Source: Streptomyces tendae
Lineage (GTDB): Bacteria > Actinomycetota > Actinomycetes > Streptomycetales > Streptomycetaceae
NCBI RefSeq assembly: GCF_008632955.1
Contig: NZ_CP043959.1
Span: forward strand, 6,386,001 to 6,450,000
DNA length: 64,000 bases
Reading direction: 5' to 3'
The notes below the pieces were generated by a model, which saw nothing but the letters and a program-made list of their open reading frames with translations, did no database searches and was not told the origin of the DNA. Every line of letters begins with the position of its first letter. Within the stretch, counting starts at the first letter, position 1. The position numbers and the translations under genes were made by a program. Of the stretch, positions 41,331 to 50,362 are shown one piece after another.

Positions 41331-41346
41331 GTTCAGCACACTGAAC
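41331..41346. promoter_or_regulatory. Palindrome upstream of the sodium symporter gene
   Basis: GTTCAGCACACTGAAC is a perfect inverted repeat (6-4-6). It is followed by an AT-rich patch (ACAAACGTTTTTACC) about 170 bp before the symporter ATG. It is likely an operator, but the regulator is unknown. Confidence 0.5.
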
Positions 41347-41522
41347 ACAGGTCAGCATGACAAACGTTTTTACCTTGTCTTGGCCTTCCGTTTTCTTGTC
41401 GTGCTCCCGCCATAGCGCCCACGATGAGCGGGCACTTCGCACCCTTTCCCGTCCCTACCCCGCCCAGGCGAAGTGCCAACCAGCTGAGCGGAGTTCACAA
41501 GACGGACCCTGGAAGGGGGGAC

Positions 41523-43088
41523 ATGAACGGTCTCGACTGGGCGGTGCTCATCGGCTACTTCGCCGTGATGGTCGGCATCGGTGTCTGGTCGCACAAGCGG
41601 GTGGACAACGTCAGCGACTTCTTCACGGCCGGCGGCAAGATGCCCTGGTGGCTCTCCGGCATCTCCCACCACATGTCGGGCTACAGCGCGGTGATGTTCA
41701 CCGGGTACGCGGGCATCGCCTACACCTACGGCGTGACGTCGTTCGTCACCTGGTCCTTCCCCATCGCCCTCGGCATCGCCATCGGGTCCAGGCTGTTCGC
41801 CCCGCGGATCAACCGGCTGCGCTCCCGACTGCATGTGGCCTCACCGCTGGAGTACCTCAAGAACCGCTACGACCTGCGCACCCAGCAGGCGCTGGCCTGG
41901 TCCGGGATGCTGCTGAAGATCGTGGACGTGGGCGCCAAGTGGGCGGCCATCGCCACCCTGCTGTCGGTGTTCACCGGGGTCTCGCTGAACCAGGGCATCC
42001 TCATCACCGGCGCGGTCACCGCGGTCTACTGCACCATCGGCGGTCTGTGGGCGGACGCGCTGACGGAACTCGGGCAGTTCGTCATCCAGCTGCTGGCCGG
42101 CATCGCCATGTTCGTCGCGGTGGTGCTGGAGCTCGGCGACCACGGCGGCTTCCTCGGCGCGTGGGACCAGCCGGAGCTCAAGGGGCACGGGGAACCGCTG
42201 GTCGGACCGTACGGCACGGTGTTCCTGCTGGCGTTCCTCTTCATCAAGCTGTTCGAGTACAACGGCGGGATGCTCAACCAGGCCCAGCGCTACATGGCCA
42301 CCCGCGACGCCCGCGAGGCGGCGCGCTCGGCGCGGCTGTCGGCGGTGTTGTGGCTGGTCTGGCCACTGGTGCTGTTCTTCCCGATGTGGATGTCTCCCCT
42401 GCTGGTGGAGTCCCAGAAGGCGGACGGGTCCGACTCCTACGCCCTGATGACCGAGCAACTGCTGCCGCACGGGCTGCTGGGGCTCGTCATCGTCGGGTTC
42501 TTCTCCCACACGATGGCCATGTGCTCCTCGGACGCCAACGCCATCGCGGCGGTGTTCACCCGGGACGTGGCGCCGGTGCTGTCCGCGCGGGCGCGGGCGT
42601 GGGGCGAGCGGTCGGGACTGGTGGCGGCGCGGGTCACGACGGTGGTGTTCCTGGGGCTGTCCATGGCCGTGGCCACACAGGTCGACTCGCCCACGTTCAA
42701 GGACATCATCACGGTCGTCATCAAGTGGGTGGCCGGGCTCATGGGGCCGATCGCCATTCCGATGATGCTGGGGCTGCTGCGGCCGTTCCGGCGGTCCGGG
42801 CCGACGGCCGCGCTGACCAGCTGGGGGCTGGGGCTGGTGGCGTTCTGGCTGGTGAACTATCCGGTCAACTGGGCGGTCGAGGGCGGGGTGCCGCTGGAGT
42901 ACCAGGTGTCCATTCCGCTGGCCGTGTCGCTGGTGCTGTACGTGGTGATCGGGTTCGTGAAGCCGGAGGACACGGAGGAGCGGGTGGCGGTCATCGAGCG
43001 GGTGAACACGGATGGGGACGGGGTGGGTGTTGCCCTGCCGGCGGCTGCGGCTGCGGAGGAGGGGGCCGGGGCGCCGGTGAAGGACTAG
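41523..43088 (+). CDS. Sodium:solute symporter (SSS/SLC5 family)
   Basis: A 521-aa polytopic transporter of about 13 helices. MNGLDWAVLIGYFAVMVGIG opens TM1, FFTAGGKMPWWLSGISHHMS is the TM1-TM2 loop signature, and GYSAVMFTGYAGIAYTYGVT, GGLWADALTELGQFVIQLLA and FFSHTMAMCSSDANAIAAVF are SSS landmarks. It probably imports a sugar or organic acid with Na+. GGAAGGGGGG precedes the ATG. A palindromic operator lies further upstream. It is monocistronic: a strong terminator precedes it, and the next gene is convergent. Confidence 0.92.
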   Translation: MNGLDWAVLIGYFAVMVGIGVWSHKRVDNVSDFFTAGGKMPWWLSGISHHMSGYSAVMFTGYAGIAYTYGVTSFVTWSFPIALGIAIGSRLFAPRINRLRSRLHVASPLEYLKNRYDLRTQQALAWSGMLLKIVDVGAKWAAIATLLSVFTGVSLNQGILITGAVTAVYCTIGGLWADALTELGQFVIQLLAGIAMFVAVVLELGDHGGFLGAWDQPELKGHGEPLVGPYGTVFLLAFLFIKLFEYNGGMLNQAQRYMATRDAREAARSARLSAVLWLVWPLVLFFPMWMSPLLVESQKADGSDSYALMTEQLLPHGLLGLVIVGFFSHTMAMCSSDANAIAAVFTRDVAPVLSARARAWGERSGLVAARVTTVVFLGLSMAVATQVDSPTFKDIITVVIKWVAGLMGPIAIPMMLGLLRPFRRSGPTAALTSWGLGLVAFWLVNYPVNWAVEGGVPLEYQVSIPLAVSLVLYVVIGFVKPEDTEERVAVIERVNTDGDGVGVALPAAAAAEEGAGAPVKD

Positions 43089-43198
43089 GTGGGCCTCGGG
43101 CGGGGCGGGGTGGGTGGGTGCACCTACAGGTTTTTCGCCCCCGCCGCCCCTTCCCGTCCCGTCCCTCGGGGGCTCCGCCCCCGGACCCCCGTTCGCGC

Positions 43199-43266
43199 AG
43201 TTCCCCGCGCCCCTGAGCGCGCGGTTCCCCGCGCCCTTGAGGGTGCGGTCCCCCGCGCCTCTAGAG
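43199..43266. repeat. Streptomyces intergenic GTTCCCCGCGCCC repeat
   Basis: AGTTCCCCGCGCCCCTGA (43199-43216), GGTTCCCCGCGCCCTTGA (43223-43240) and a third variant to 43266 lie between two convergent genes, preceded by a GGGGGCTCCGCCCCC hairpin. Such runs are common downstream of genes in Streptomyces. The third copy overlaps the stop of the next gene. Confidence 0.8.
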
Positions 43267-44382
43267 GGTGGACCTCGGGTAGCGGGTCAGCCAGGCCGGG
43301 GAGGAGGTCGTGGGGGTGTGGAGGGCCGGGCCCTGGGTCATCTCCATGGCGAAGTCGTCGGCCAGTTCCAGGACCGTGGGGCGGCCCTCCAGTTCGGCCA
43401 GCCAGGCCGGCGGGAGGGCCGTCTCGCCGTGCAGGGCGCCCAGCAGGCCGCCGGTCAGCGCCCCGGCCGCCGCGCTGGGACCGCTGTGGTTGACGGCCAG
43501 GCACAGCCCGTGCCGTACGTCCTCCCCCACCAGCGCGCAGTACACGGCGGCGGAGAGCAGCCCCTCGGCGGTGGCGTTGCCGAGCAGTTCCGTGACCCGC
43601 TCCGGGCCGGGCATCCCCTGCCGTACGGCGCCCAGGGCGCGCTGGAGGGCGTCCGTGACCGGCTGGTGGCCGGGCCGGGCGGCCAGCAGGGCGAGGGTGC
43701 GCTGCACCCCGGCGTCCAGGCTGTCGCCCCGGGCCAGCGCGTGCACCAGCACCGCGTACGCGCCCGCCGCGAGGAAGGCGACCGGGTGGCCGTGGGTCTG
43801 GGCCGCGCACTCCACGGCGAGCTGCGCGACCAGCTGCGGGTCCCAGCCGACGAGCAGCCCGAACGGCGCGGACCGGGCGGCGGCCTCCGGACCGGCCTCT
43901 CCGGGGTTCTTCGGGGCGTCGAGCGTGCCCATGGTGGCGTCGCCGAGCCCGATCAGCAGGGCGCGGGCGGGGTCGCGGCGGGCGTACAGCCATTCCTCCC
44001 GCGCCAGCCAGCCGTCCTCCTTGCGCCGCTCGTCCGGGCCCCAGTCGCGCTGCGTGGTGGCCCAGCGCAGGTACGCCCGGTGCAGGTCGGTCGGCGGGTG
44101 CCAGGCGCCGGTGTCGCGCCGGACCTGGGCGCGGATCAGGCCGTCCACGGTGAACAGGGTGAGCTGGGTGTGGTGGGTGACGGCGCCGCGCCGGCCGTAG
44201 GCGGGGACGAGGTCGGTCAAACCCTCCGCGCCGTGGGTCCGGCGGACGGCGTCGAGGTCCAGTGTGTCCACGGGCGCGCCCAGCGCGTCACCGACGGCCA
44301 CCCCGAGCAGCGTGCCGCGCACCCGGCTGCGGAAGTCCTGCTGCTCACGGCGCCCCCACACGGGTCCGGCAGTACCAGCCAC
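43261..44382 (-). CDS. ADP-ribosylglycohydrolase-fold protein lacking metal ligands
   Basis: A 373-aa DraG/ARH-fold protein: SRVRGTLLGVAVGDALGAPV at the start and GPSAAAGALTGGLLGALHGE near the end place it in the family. Active members bind two Mg ions through a TDDT motif and a DxD near the C-terminus. Here the first reads GAVTHHTQLTLFTVDGLIRA (HH for DD) and the second VNHSGPSAAAG (no Asp). The fold is retained but the dinuclear site is lost, so it may bind ADP-ribose without cleaving it or use other metals. GTG follows GGGAGG by 6 nt. Confidence 0.85.
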   Translation of the reverse strand: MAGTAGPVWGRREQQDFRSRVRGTLLGVAVGDALGAPVDTLDLDAVRRTHGAEGLTDLVPAYGRRGAVTHHTQLTLFTVDGLIRAQVRRDTGAWHPPTDLHRAYLRWATTQRDWGPDERRKEDGWLAREEWLYARRDPARALLIGLGDATMGTLDAPKNPGEAGPEAAARSAPFGLLVGWDPQLVAQLAVECAAQTHGHPVAFLAAGAYAVLVHALARGDSLDAGVQRTLALLAARPGHQPVTDALQRALGAVRQGMPGPERVTELLGNATAEGLLSAAVYCALVGEDVRHGLCLAVNHSGPSAAAGALTGGLLGALHGETALPPAWLAELEGRPTVLELADDFAMEMTQGPALHTPTTSSPAWLTRYPRSTL

Positions 44383-44504
44383 CTAGACCTCCCGGGGACC
44401 GTCCGTACGTACGACGCCCAGCACTGTAATCGAACGTGGACGGTCGGCTGAGAAGCCGGATCGGTATACGGAGTGTGACCCGAGCGGCCGGAAGTGGCCG
44501 GAAA

Positions 44505-47021
44505 TCAGCCGTCGAGGTCCTGTACGACCTCCTCGCGCCGCTCCCGCGCCCAGGCGTAGGAGGGGTTCAGCTCCAGGGCGCGGTCCAGGTCGGCGAGGGC
44601 CTGGTCGAGGTGGCCCAGGCGGTGGTGCGCCACGCCCCGGCTCGCGTACGCCGACGCGTACCCGGGGTCGAGGGCGAGCGCCCGGTCGTAAGCCTCCACG
44701 GCCTCCCGGTCGCGGTCGGCGGCCCGGAGGGCGTCCCCGCGCTCGCAGTGCGCCCACGCGGATTCCGGCTCCACGGCGACGGCGCGGTCGAGGGCGGCGA
44801 GGCGGCCCTCCGCGTCACCCAGTTCCCGGGCCACCCGGGCTCGGCGGACCAGTGCCCAGGGGTAGTCGGGCCGCAGCGCGAGGGCCCGGTCCAGGGCGGT
44901 GCCCGCCTCCTGCGGATGCCCGAGGGCGAGGCGGGCGGCGCCGAGGGAGGCGTGGGCGTAGGCGTCGGCGGGGTCGAGCGCGGCGGCCCGCTCCAGGTCG
45001 GCGGCCGCCTCCTGGTGCCGCCCGAGGACGCGGAGGTACTCCCCGCGCAGGGCGAGGGTGCCGGCGTCGTCCGGGGTGAGGGTGAGGGCCCAGCTCAGCG
45101 CGGTGACGGCGGCGGCGTGCTCGGCCCGCGCGGCGTGCGCGAGGGCGCGGTCGCGGTGGATGCGCGCGACGAGAGCCGGGGGGAGCGTGACGTCCGCGGG
45201 GGTCATCTCGCGGGCCTGCTCCTCCAGCATCCAGTCCAGGGCGCCCTCGTCCTCGGGGTCGAGGCCGGCCGTCACCGGCTGCCCGCCGAGGTCGGGGGTG
45301 CCTCCCCACGCGCCACCGCCCTGTACGGCGGTGCCCGGCGTGGTCGCCGGTCCGAGGTCGCCGCCCCGGTGCAGCGCGCCGGCCGGGGCGGTCAGCGGCG
45401 CGTGTCCCGTTCCCGCGAGCAGGGCCTCCAGGACCGCCTGGGTGCCGCCGGAGCTCAGCGCCCTCGCCAGCCGCCCGCCCCACGCGATCACCCCGGGCAC
45501 CTCCGCGTCCCGTCCCGCGTCCTCCAGCACCCTGATCCAGCGTCCCGCGAGCGCCTCGCCCTGGTCGCACGCATCCACCAGGTCACGCAGGGCGTCCGGG
45601 ACCGCCGCGTGGCCGGAGGCGCACAGGCGGTGGTACAGCTCCGCCAGCCGCAGCTCGCACCAGCCGTCGTCCAGCAGGAGCGTGCCCGCGTCCCGTCCGC
45701 CCTCCGCGGCCTCGCGCCACCGCCGGAAGGCGTCGGCGAGCCGGCGGTGACCGGCGAGCCAGCCCTGCGGGGAGCGTCCGCGCTGGAGCCGCAGCATGGG
45801 GGCGCGCACGACGTCGTGGTAGCGGATCCGGCCGCCGAGCCGGTCGGCGAACGGCAGGGTGGCCACCCAGCCGTACAGCAGGTCGGCCCGCTCCGGGTCG
45901 CAGTCGGCGGCGACCGCGAACACGTCCGCGTCCAGCAGCCGCGGCAGCGCCCCGGCGAGGGCGGCGGCGCGGCGGGCGGGGTCCGGCTCCCACTTCAGGA
46001 AGCGTTCGACGGCGGTGGCGCTCGGGTCGGTGACGTCCTCCGGGCCGGCGGGGCGGGTGCCGGCGACGGTGGACAGCAGCACCGGGAGGCCGCCGGTGAG
46101 GCGGAGCGCCTCGGCGACGACGGGTTCGGCGGTGACGCCCCGCTCGGCGAGCAGGCCGCGCGCCTCCGCCTCGGTGAACGGCTGGAGCGGCAGGGACGTC
46201 ATGAAGTCGGCGAAGGTGCCCCAGCGGGCCGGGTCGGCGGGGCGCTGGCCCGCGGTGACGACGACGACCGTGGCGGGCAGGGCGCCGTGGCGGTCGGTGG
46301 TGAGCAGGTCGTGCAGCCAGGCGTCGAGGAAGGGGCCGGTGCGCTCGTAGGTGTCGAAGAACAGGACGATCCAGGGCACGTCGGAGGCGGCGGCGTTCAG
46401 CTCGTCCGTGAGGACGGGGGTGAGGACGCCGGCCGGGTCGAGGACCAGCGTCACGTCCTCGTGACTGCGGAAGCGTGCCGAGAGGGTCGAGCGGAGCCGG
46501 TCGGCGCCGTGCGCGAGCTGCGCGGGGTCGAGGACGGCGGCGAACGGGGCGACGCCCGGGACCAGTCCGAGTCCGGCCAGTCCGGCGCGGGCGAGTGCCA
46601 TGCCGCCCGCCGAGGGGCCGCCGTCCGGCACGGGTTCGAGAGCGGCGAGGGCGGCCGTCTCCGCCTCGTGGCGCCGCTCACGGTGGCTGGTCAGCAGCCG
46701 CTCCAAATCCTTGAGCCGGTGTCCCTGCGCGGCGAACTGACGGCACATCGCCTCCAGCACCTCGGGCACGCCGCCCGCGCTCTCGTCGACGTACGCGGTC
46801 AACGCGCCCTGCTCACGGGCGAGATGCTCGAACTCCTTGACCAGCCTGGTCTTGCCGACGCCCGCGGTGCCGTGGACGTGGAACAGGAAGCGGTGCCGTC
46901 CGTCCTCGGGCGCGGTGGTGAAGTTGGCCCGGAACACCTCCCGTTCGGCACTGCGCGCCACCAGCCCGGCCCGCGTACGCAGCCGGACGAGCTCCTGCAA
47001 CGACACCCGCGCCCGCGCCAC
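44505..47021 (-). CDS. STAND-type ATPase with C-terminal TPR repeats
   Basis: An 838-aa protein. The P-loop HVHGTAGVGKTRLVKEFEHL is near residue 50, a Walker-B-like VPWIVLFFDTYERTGPFLDA near 230, and an AAA/STAND arm follows (PFTEAEARGLLAERGVTAEP). The C-terminal third contains at least six TPR units (AVTALSWALTLTPDDAGTLA, AAADLERAAALDPADAYAHA, AGTALDRALALRPDYPWALV and on). There is no N-terminal DNA-binding domain, unlike LuxR/SARP regulators, so output may be by partner binding. GTG 47021 is chosen for GGGGGAGAGG upstream. It is divided from afsR by five genes. Confidence 0.85.
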   Translation of the reverse strand: MARARVSLQELVRLRTRAGLVARSAEREVFRANFTTAPEDGRHRFLFHVHGTAGVGKTRLVKEFEHLAREQGALTAYVDESAGGVPEVLEAMCRQFAAQGHRLKDLERLLTSHRERRHEAETAALAALEPVPDGGPSAGGMALARAGLAGLGLVPGVAPFAAVLDPAQLAHGADRLRSTLSARFRSHEDVTLVLDPAGVLTPVLTDELNAAASDVPWIVLFFDTYERTGPFLDAWLHDLLTTDRHGALPATVVVVTAGQRPADPARWGTFADFMTSLPLQPFTEAEARGLLAERGVTAEPVVAEALRLTGGLPVLLSTVAGTRPAGPEDVTDPSATAVERFLKWEPDPARRAAALAGALPRLLDADVFAVAADCDPERADLLYGWVATLPFADRLGGRIRYHDVVRAPMLRLQRGRSPQGWLAGHRRLADAFRRWREAAEGGRDAGTLLLDDGWCELRLAELYHRLCASGHAAVPDALRDLVDACDQGEALAGRWIRVLEDAGRDAEVPGVIAWGGRLARALSSGGTQAVLEALLAGTGHAPLTAPAGALHRGGDLGPATTPGTAVQGGGAWGGTPDLGGQPVTAGLDPEDEGALDWMLEEQAREMTPADVTLPPALVARIHRDRALAHAARAEHAAAVTALSWALTLTPDDAGTLALRGEYLRVLGRHQEAAADLERAAALDPADAYAHASLGAARLALGHPQEAGTALDRALALRPDYPWALVRRARVARELGDAEGRLAALDRAVAVEPESAWAHCERGDALRAADRDREAVEAYDRALALDPGYASAYASRGVAHHRLGHLDQALADLDRALELNPSYAWARERREEVVQDLDG

Positions 47022-47111
47022 CCGAACGTCCTCTCCCCCGCGTCCCGTCCACCCCATTGTGACGCAGCTCGCGGGGCGCCGGGGAGCGGGTGGTGGGGCC
47101 CGGTCGGCCGG

Positions 47112-47681
47112 CTATCCGACCACGCGGACCGTGGTGCCCGGGGTGCCGAAGGTCCACAGGGCCTTGCCGTCCTGTTTGGCGACGCGGATGCCGCCGGTCT
47201 TGGCGCCGGGGTCGGCGGGCGGGGGCGAGGAGCCGTCGACCGCGTTGGAGAAGGCGACGAAGACGCCGGACTTCTGGGCGAAGTACATGATGTGCTCCAC
47301 CGGGACGCCGTCGCTGCCGGTGGTGGCCTCGTTACGAGTGCCGATCGAGTAGGTGCCGGGGTCCGGGGCGACCGTGCCGGGCCACACCGTGAAGGAGTGG
47401 CGGGCGGCGTCGCTGGCGTCGACGAGCCAGACCCGCTTCTGGCCGAGGGAGTAGACGATGCGGCGGCCGGTGCCCGAGTCGGCCGGTACCGCCGCCGGCT
47501 TCTCCTTCTGCGGGACGGAGGCCGACGGCTTGGGATCGGCCGTCGCCGAGGCGCTCGGCGGGCTGGTGGCGGCGACGGGCTTCGTCCCCTGGTCCGCCTG
47601 GACGGCCAGGACCGCCACCACGGCTATCGCCCCCGTGGTCAGCCCGGTCACCCAGGCCCACGAAGGAAGACGGGCAGACAC
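47112..47681 (-). CDS. L,D-transpeptidase-like (YkuD fold) exported protein without catalytic Cys
   Basis: A 189-aa protein with a membrane-anchoring or signal segment (WVTGLTTGAIAVVAVLAVQA), a Pro/Ser/Ala linker and a C-terminal domain. RRIVYSLGQKRVWLVDASDA and FTVWPGTVAPDPGTYSIGTR read like the first strands of YkuD domains, and the end GGIRVAKQDGKALWTFGTPG TTVRVV follows the family's terminal pattern. In active enzymes the SHGC(I/V)R motif holds the catalytic Cys; here it reads KTGGIRV, and the upstream His is replaced too. Enzyme activity is therefore unlikely. The GTG start is at 47681. Confidence 0.75.
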   Translation of the reverse strand: MSARLPSWAWVTGLTTGAIAVVAVLAVQADQGTKPVAATSPPSASATADPKPSASVPQKEKPAAVPADSGTGRRIVYSLGQKRVWLVDASDAARHSFTVWPGTVAPDPGTYSIGTRNEATTGSDGVPVEHIMYFAQKSGVFVAFSNAVDGSSPPPADPGAKTGGIRVAKQDGKALWTFGTPGTTVRVVG

Positions 47682-47749
47682 CGGTACGCACTCCTCAGCT
47701 ACCGAAAGCGGGTCGGATCATCCTACTGCCAGGGTGGGCCTGGCCCGGA

Positions 47750-50338
47750 TCAGTCGAGCACGGGCAGCAGCTCCGGCAGATGGCCGTCCGAGGTCTCGGC
47801 GGCACGGCGGCGCTCCTCGGGGACCTCGCCGTAGAGCGTGGTGCGGGGGCGGGCGGGACGGCCGGCCGCCTCGGCGACCGCGATCAGGTCCTTCACCGAC
47901 TTGTAGGAGCCGTAGGAGGAGCCCGCCATGCGGGAGATGGTCTCCTCCATCAGCGTGCCGCCCAGGTCGTTCGCGCCGGAGCGCAGCATCTCCGCCGCGC
48001 CCTCCGCGCCCAGCTTCACCCAGCTCGTCTGGATGTTGGGGATCCAGGGGTGGAGCAGCAGGCGGGCCATCGCGGTGACCGCGCGGTTGTCGCGGATTGT
48101 CGGGCCCGGGCGGGCGATGCCGGCCAGGTAGACGGGGGCGTTGGTGTGCACGAAGGGCAGTGTCACGAACTCGGTGAAGCCACCGGTCCGCCGCTGGATG
48201 CCGGCCAGGGTGCGCAGGTGGCCGAGCCAGTGACGGGGCTGGTCGACATGGCCGTACATCATCGTGGACGAGGAGCGGATGCCCAGCTCGTGAGCCGTTT
48301 CGACGACCTCGATCCAGGTGGCCGCGGGCAGCTTTCCCTTGGTGAGGATCCAGCGGACCTCGTCGTCGAGGATCTCCGCCGCAGTGCCCGGGATGGTGTC
48401 CAGTCCCGCTTCCCTGGCGGCGGTCAGCCACTCGCGGACGGACAGGCCGGTGCGGGTCGCGCCGTTGACCACCTCCATCGGGGAGAAGGCGTGCACGTGC
48501 ATGCCGGGGACGCGTTCCTTCACCGCCCGCGCGATGTCGAAGTAGGCGGTGCCGGGCAGGTCGGGGTGGATGCCGCCCTGCATGCAGACCTCGACCGCGC
48601 CGACGTCCCACGCCTGCTGGGCGCGGTCGGCGACCTGGTCCAGCGAGAGGGTGTACGCGTCGGCGTCGGTGCGGCGCTGGGCGAAGGCGCAGAAGCGGCA
48701 GCCGGTGTAGCAGACGTTGGTGAAGTTGATGTTGCGGGTGACGATGTACGTCACGTCGTCGCCGACCGCCGACTTGCGGACGTCGTCGGCGACCTCGCAG
48801 AGCGCGTCGAGCGCGGGCCCGTCGGCGTGCAGCAGGGCGAGCGCCTCGGCGTCGGTCAGCTTCGTCGGGTCGTCGGCGGCGGTACGCAGCGCCTCGCGCA
48901 CGTCGGTCTCGATCCGCTCCGGGACCATGCCGGGAGCGGCGGCCTCGCGCAGGGCGTCCCAGTCGCCGTACACCTCGTCGAAGTCGGCGCGGCGGTCGCC
49001 GGTGCGGCCCTCGGTGTCGATGGTGCGGTGCAGGTCGGTGCGGCCGGTCGCGGTGAACGCCTCGTCCGGCTCCTGCCACGGCAGCCCCTGGGGCAGCGCG
49101 TCCGGGCGGGCGAGTCCCGTCTCCGGGTCGGCGAGCGCCGCCACGTGCGGGCGCAGCCGCGGGTCCAGCCAGGGCTCGCCGCGCCGGACGAACTCCGGGT
49201 AGACGCAGAGGCGTTCGCGCAGTTCGAAGCCGGCCGCGCGGGACTGCTCGGCGAGTTCCTCGATCTGCGGCCAGGGCCGCTCGGGGTTGACGTGGTCGAT
49301 GGTGAGCGGGGAGACCCCGCCCCAGTCGTCGATGCCGGCCGCGATCAGCCGCCCGTACTCGGAGTCGACCAGGTTCGGCGGGGCCTGGAGGCAGGCGGTG
49401 GGGCCGAGGACCAGCCGGGCGACGGCGACCGTGGCGACGAGTTCGTCCAGCTCCGCGTCCGGCATGCCGCGCATCGCGGTGTCCGGCTTGGCGCGGAAGT
49501 TCTGGATGATCAGTTCCTGGATGCCGTGGTGGGCACGGGCCACCTTCCGCAGCGCGAACAGCGACTCCGCGCGCTCCTCGTAGGTCTCGCCGATGCCGAT
49601 GAGGATGCCGGAGGTGAAGGGCACGGAGGAGCGGCCGGCGTCCTCCAGGACCCGCAGCCGCACGGCCGGTTCCTTGTCGGGGGAGCCGTGGTGGGGGCCC
49701 CCCGGCTCGGACCACAGGCGGGTCGCGGTGGTCTCCAGCATCATGCCCATGGACGGCGCGACCGGCTTGAGGCGCTGGAAGTCCGTCCAGGACATCACGC
49801 CCGGGTTGAGGTGCGGGAGGAGGCCGGTCTCCTCCAGGACACGGATGGAGATGGCGCGGACGTAGGCGAGGGTGTCGTCGTAGCCGTGCGCGTCGAGCCA
49901 CTCGCGGGCCTCGGGCCAGCGGTCCTCGGGCTTGTCGCCGAGGGTGATGAGGGCTTCCTTGCAGCCGAGCGCGGCACCCTTGCGGGCGATGTCGAGGACC
50001 TCGTCCGGCGACATGAACATCCCGTGCCCGGCCCGGCGCAGCTTGCCGGGCACGGTGACGAAGGTGCAGTAGTGGCACTTGTCCCGGCACAGCCGCGTCA
50101 GCGGGATGAAGACGCTCTTGGAGTACGTGATGACGCCGGGCCGCCCCGCCGCCTCCAGGCCCGCGTCGCGGACCCGGGCGGCGGACGCGGAGAGGTCCGT
50201 CAGATGGTCACCGCGCGCCTGGAGCAGGACCGCGGCCTCGGAGACGTCCAGGGAGACGCCGTCCCGGGCGCGTCTGAGCGCGCGGCGCAGGGAGTTCTCG
50301 GTCGGGCCGCCGGTTCCGGACGTCGCGGAAGTCGTCAT
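47750..50338 (-). CDS. fbiC: Bifunctional FO synthase (CofG-CofH fusion)
   Basis: An 862-aa double radical-SAM enzyme that makes 7,8-didemethyl-8-hydroxy-5-deazariboflavin (FO), the chromophore of coenzyme F420. The N-terminal half (CofG) has CRDKCHYCTF with Cys84, 88 and 91 for the 4Fe-4S cluster. The C-terminal half (CofH) has NINFTNVCYTGCRFCAFAQR near residue 560. The fused form is normal in actinobacteria. An F420-type oxidoreductase gene lies immediately upstream (24 bp) in the same direction, which makes a probable operon. Confidence 0.97.
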   Translation of the reverse strand: MTTSATSGTGGPTENSLRRALRRARDGVSLDVSEAAVLLQARGDHLTDLSASAARVRDAGLEAAGRPGVITYSKSVFIPLTRLCRDKCHYCTFVTVPGKLRRAGHGMFMSPDEVLDIARKGAALGCKEALITLGDKPEDRWPEAREWLDAHGYDDTLAYVRAISIRVLEETGLLPHLNPGVMSWTDFQRLKPVAPSMGMMLETTATRLWSEPGGPHHGSPDKEPAVRLRVLEDAGRSSVPFTSGILIGIGETYEERAESLFALRKVARAHHGIQELIIQNFRAKPDTAMRGMPDAELDELVATVAVARLVLGPTACLQAPPNLVDSEYGRLIAAGIDDWGGVSPLTIDHVNPERPWPQIEELAEQSRAAGFELRERLCVYPEFVRRGEPWLDPRLRPHVAALADPETGLARPDALPQGLPWQEPDEAFTATGRTDLHRTIDTEGRTGDRRADFDEVYGDWDALREAAAPGMVPERIETDVREALRTAADDPTKLTDAEALALLHADGPALDALCEVADDVRKSAVGDDVTYIVTRNINFTNVCYTGCRFCAFAQRRTDADAYTLSLDQVADRAQQAWDVGAVEVCMQGGIHPDLPGTAYFDIARAVKERVPGMHVHAFSPMEVVNGATRTGLSVREWLTAAREAGLDTIPGTAAEILDDEVRWILTKGKLPAATWIEVVETAHELGIRSSSTMMYGHVDQPRHWLGHLRTLAGIQRRTGGFTEFVTLPFVHTNAPVYLAGIARPGPTIRDNRAVTAMARLLLHPWIPNIQTSWVKLGAEGAAEMLRSGANDLGGTLMEETISRMAGSSYGSYKSVKDLIAVAEAAGRPARPRTTLYGEVPEERRRAAETSDGHLPELLPVLD

Positions 50339-50362
50339 TCTTTGAGCATACGTTCGGGGTGA

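Noticed and set aside
36576..41348. A 1590-codon open frame on the minus strand
   Set aside because: It lies antisense to the carboxypeptidase and membrane-protein genes, is Arg/Gly/Val-rich with no domain, and comes from the high GC content of the third codon position.
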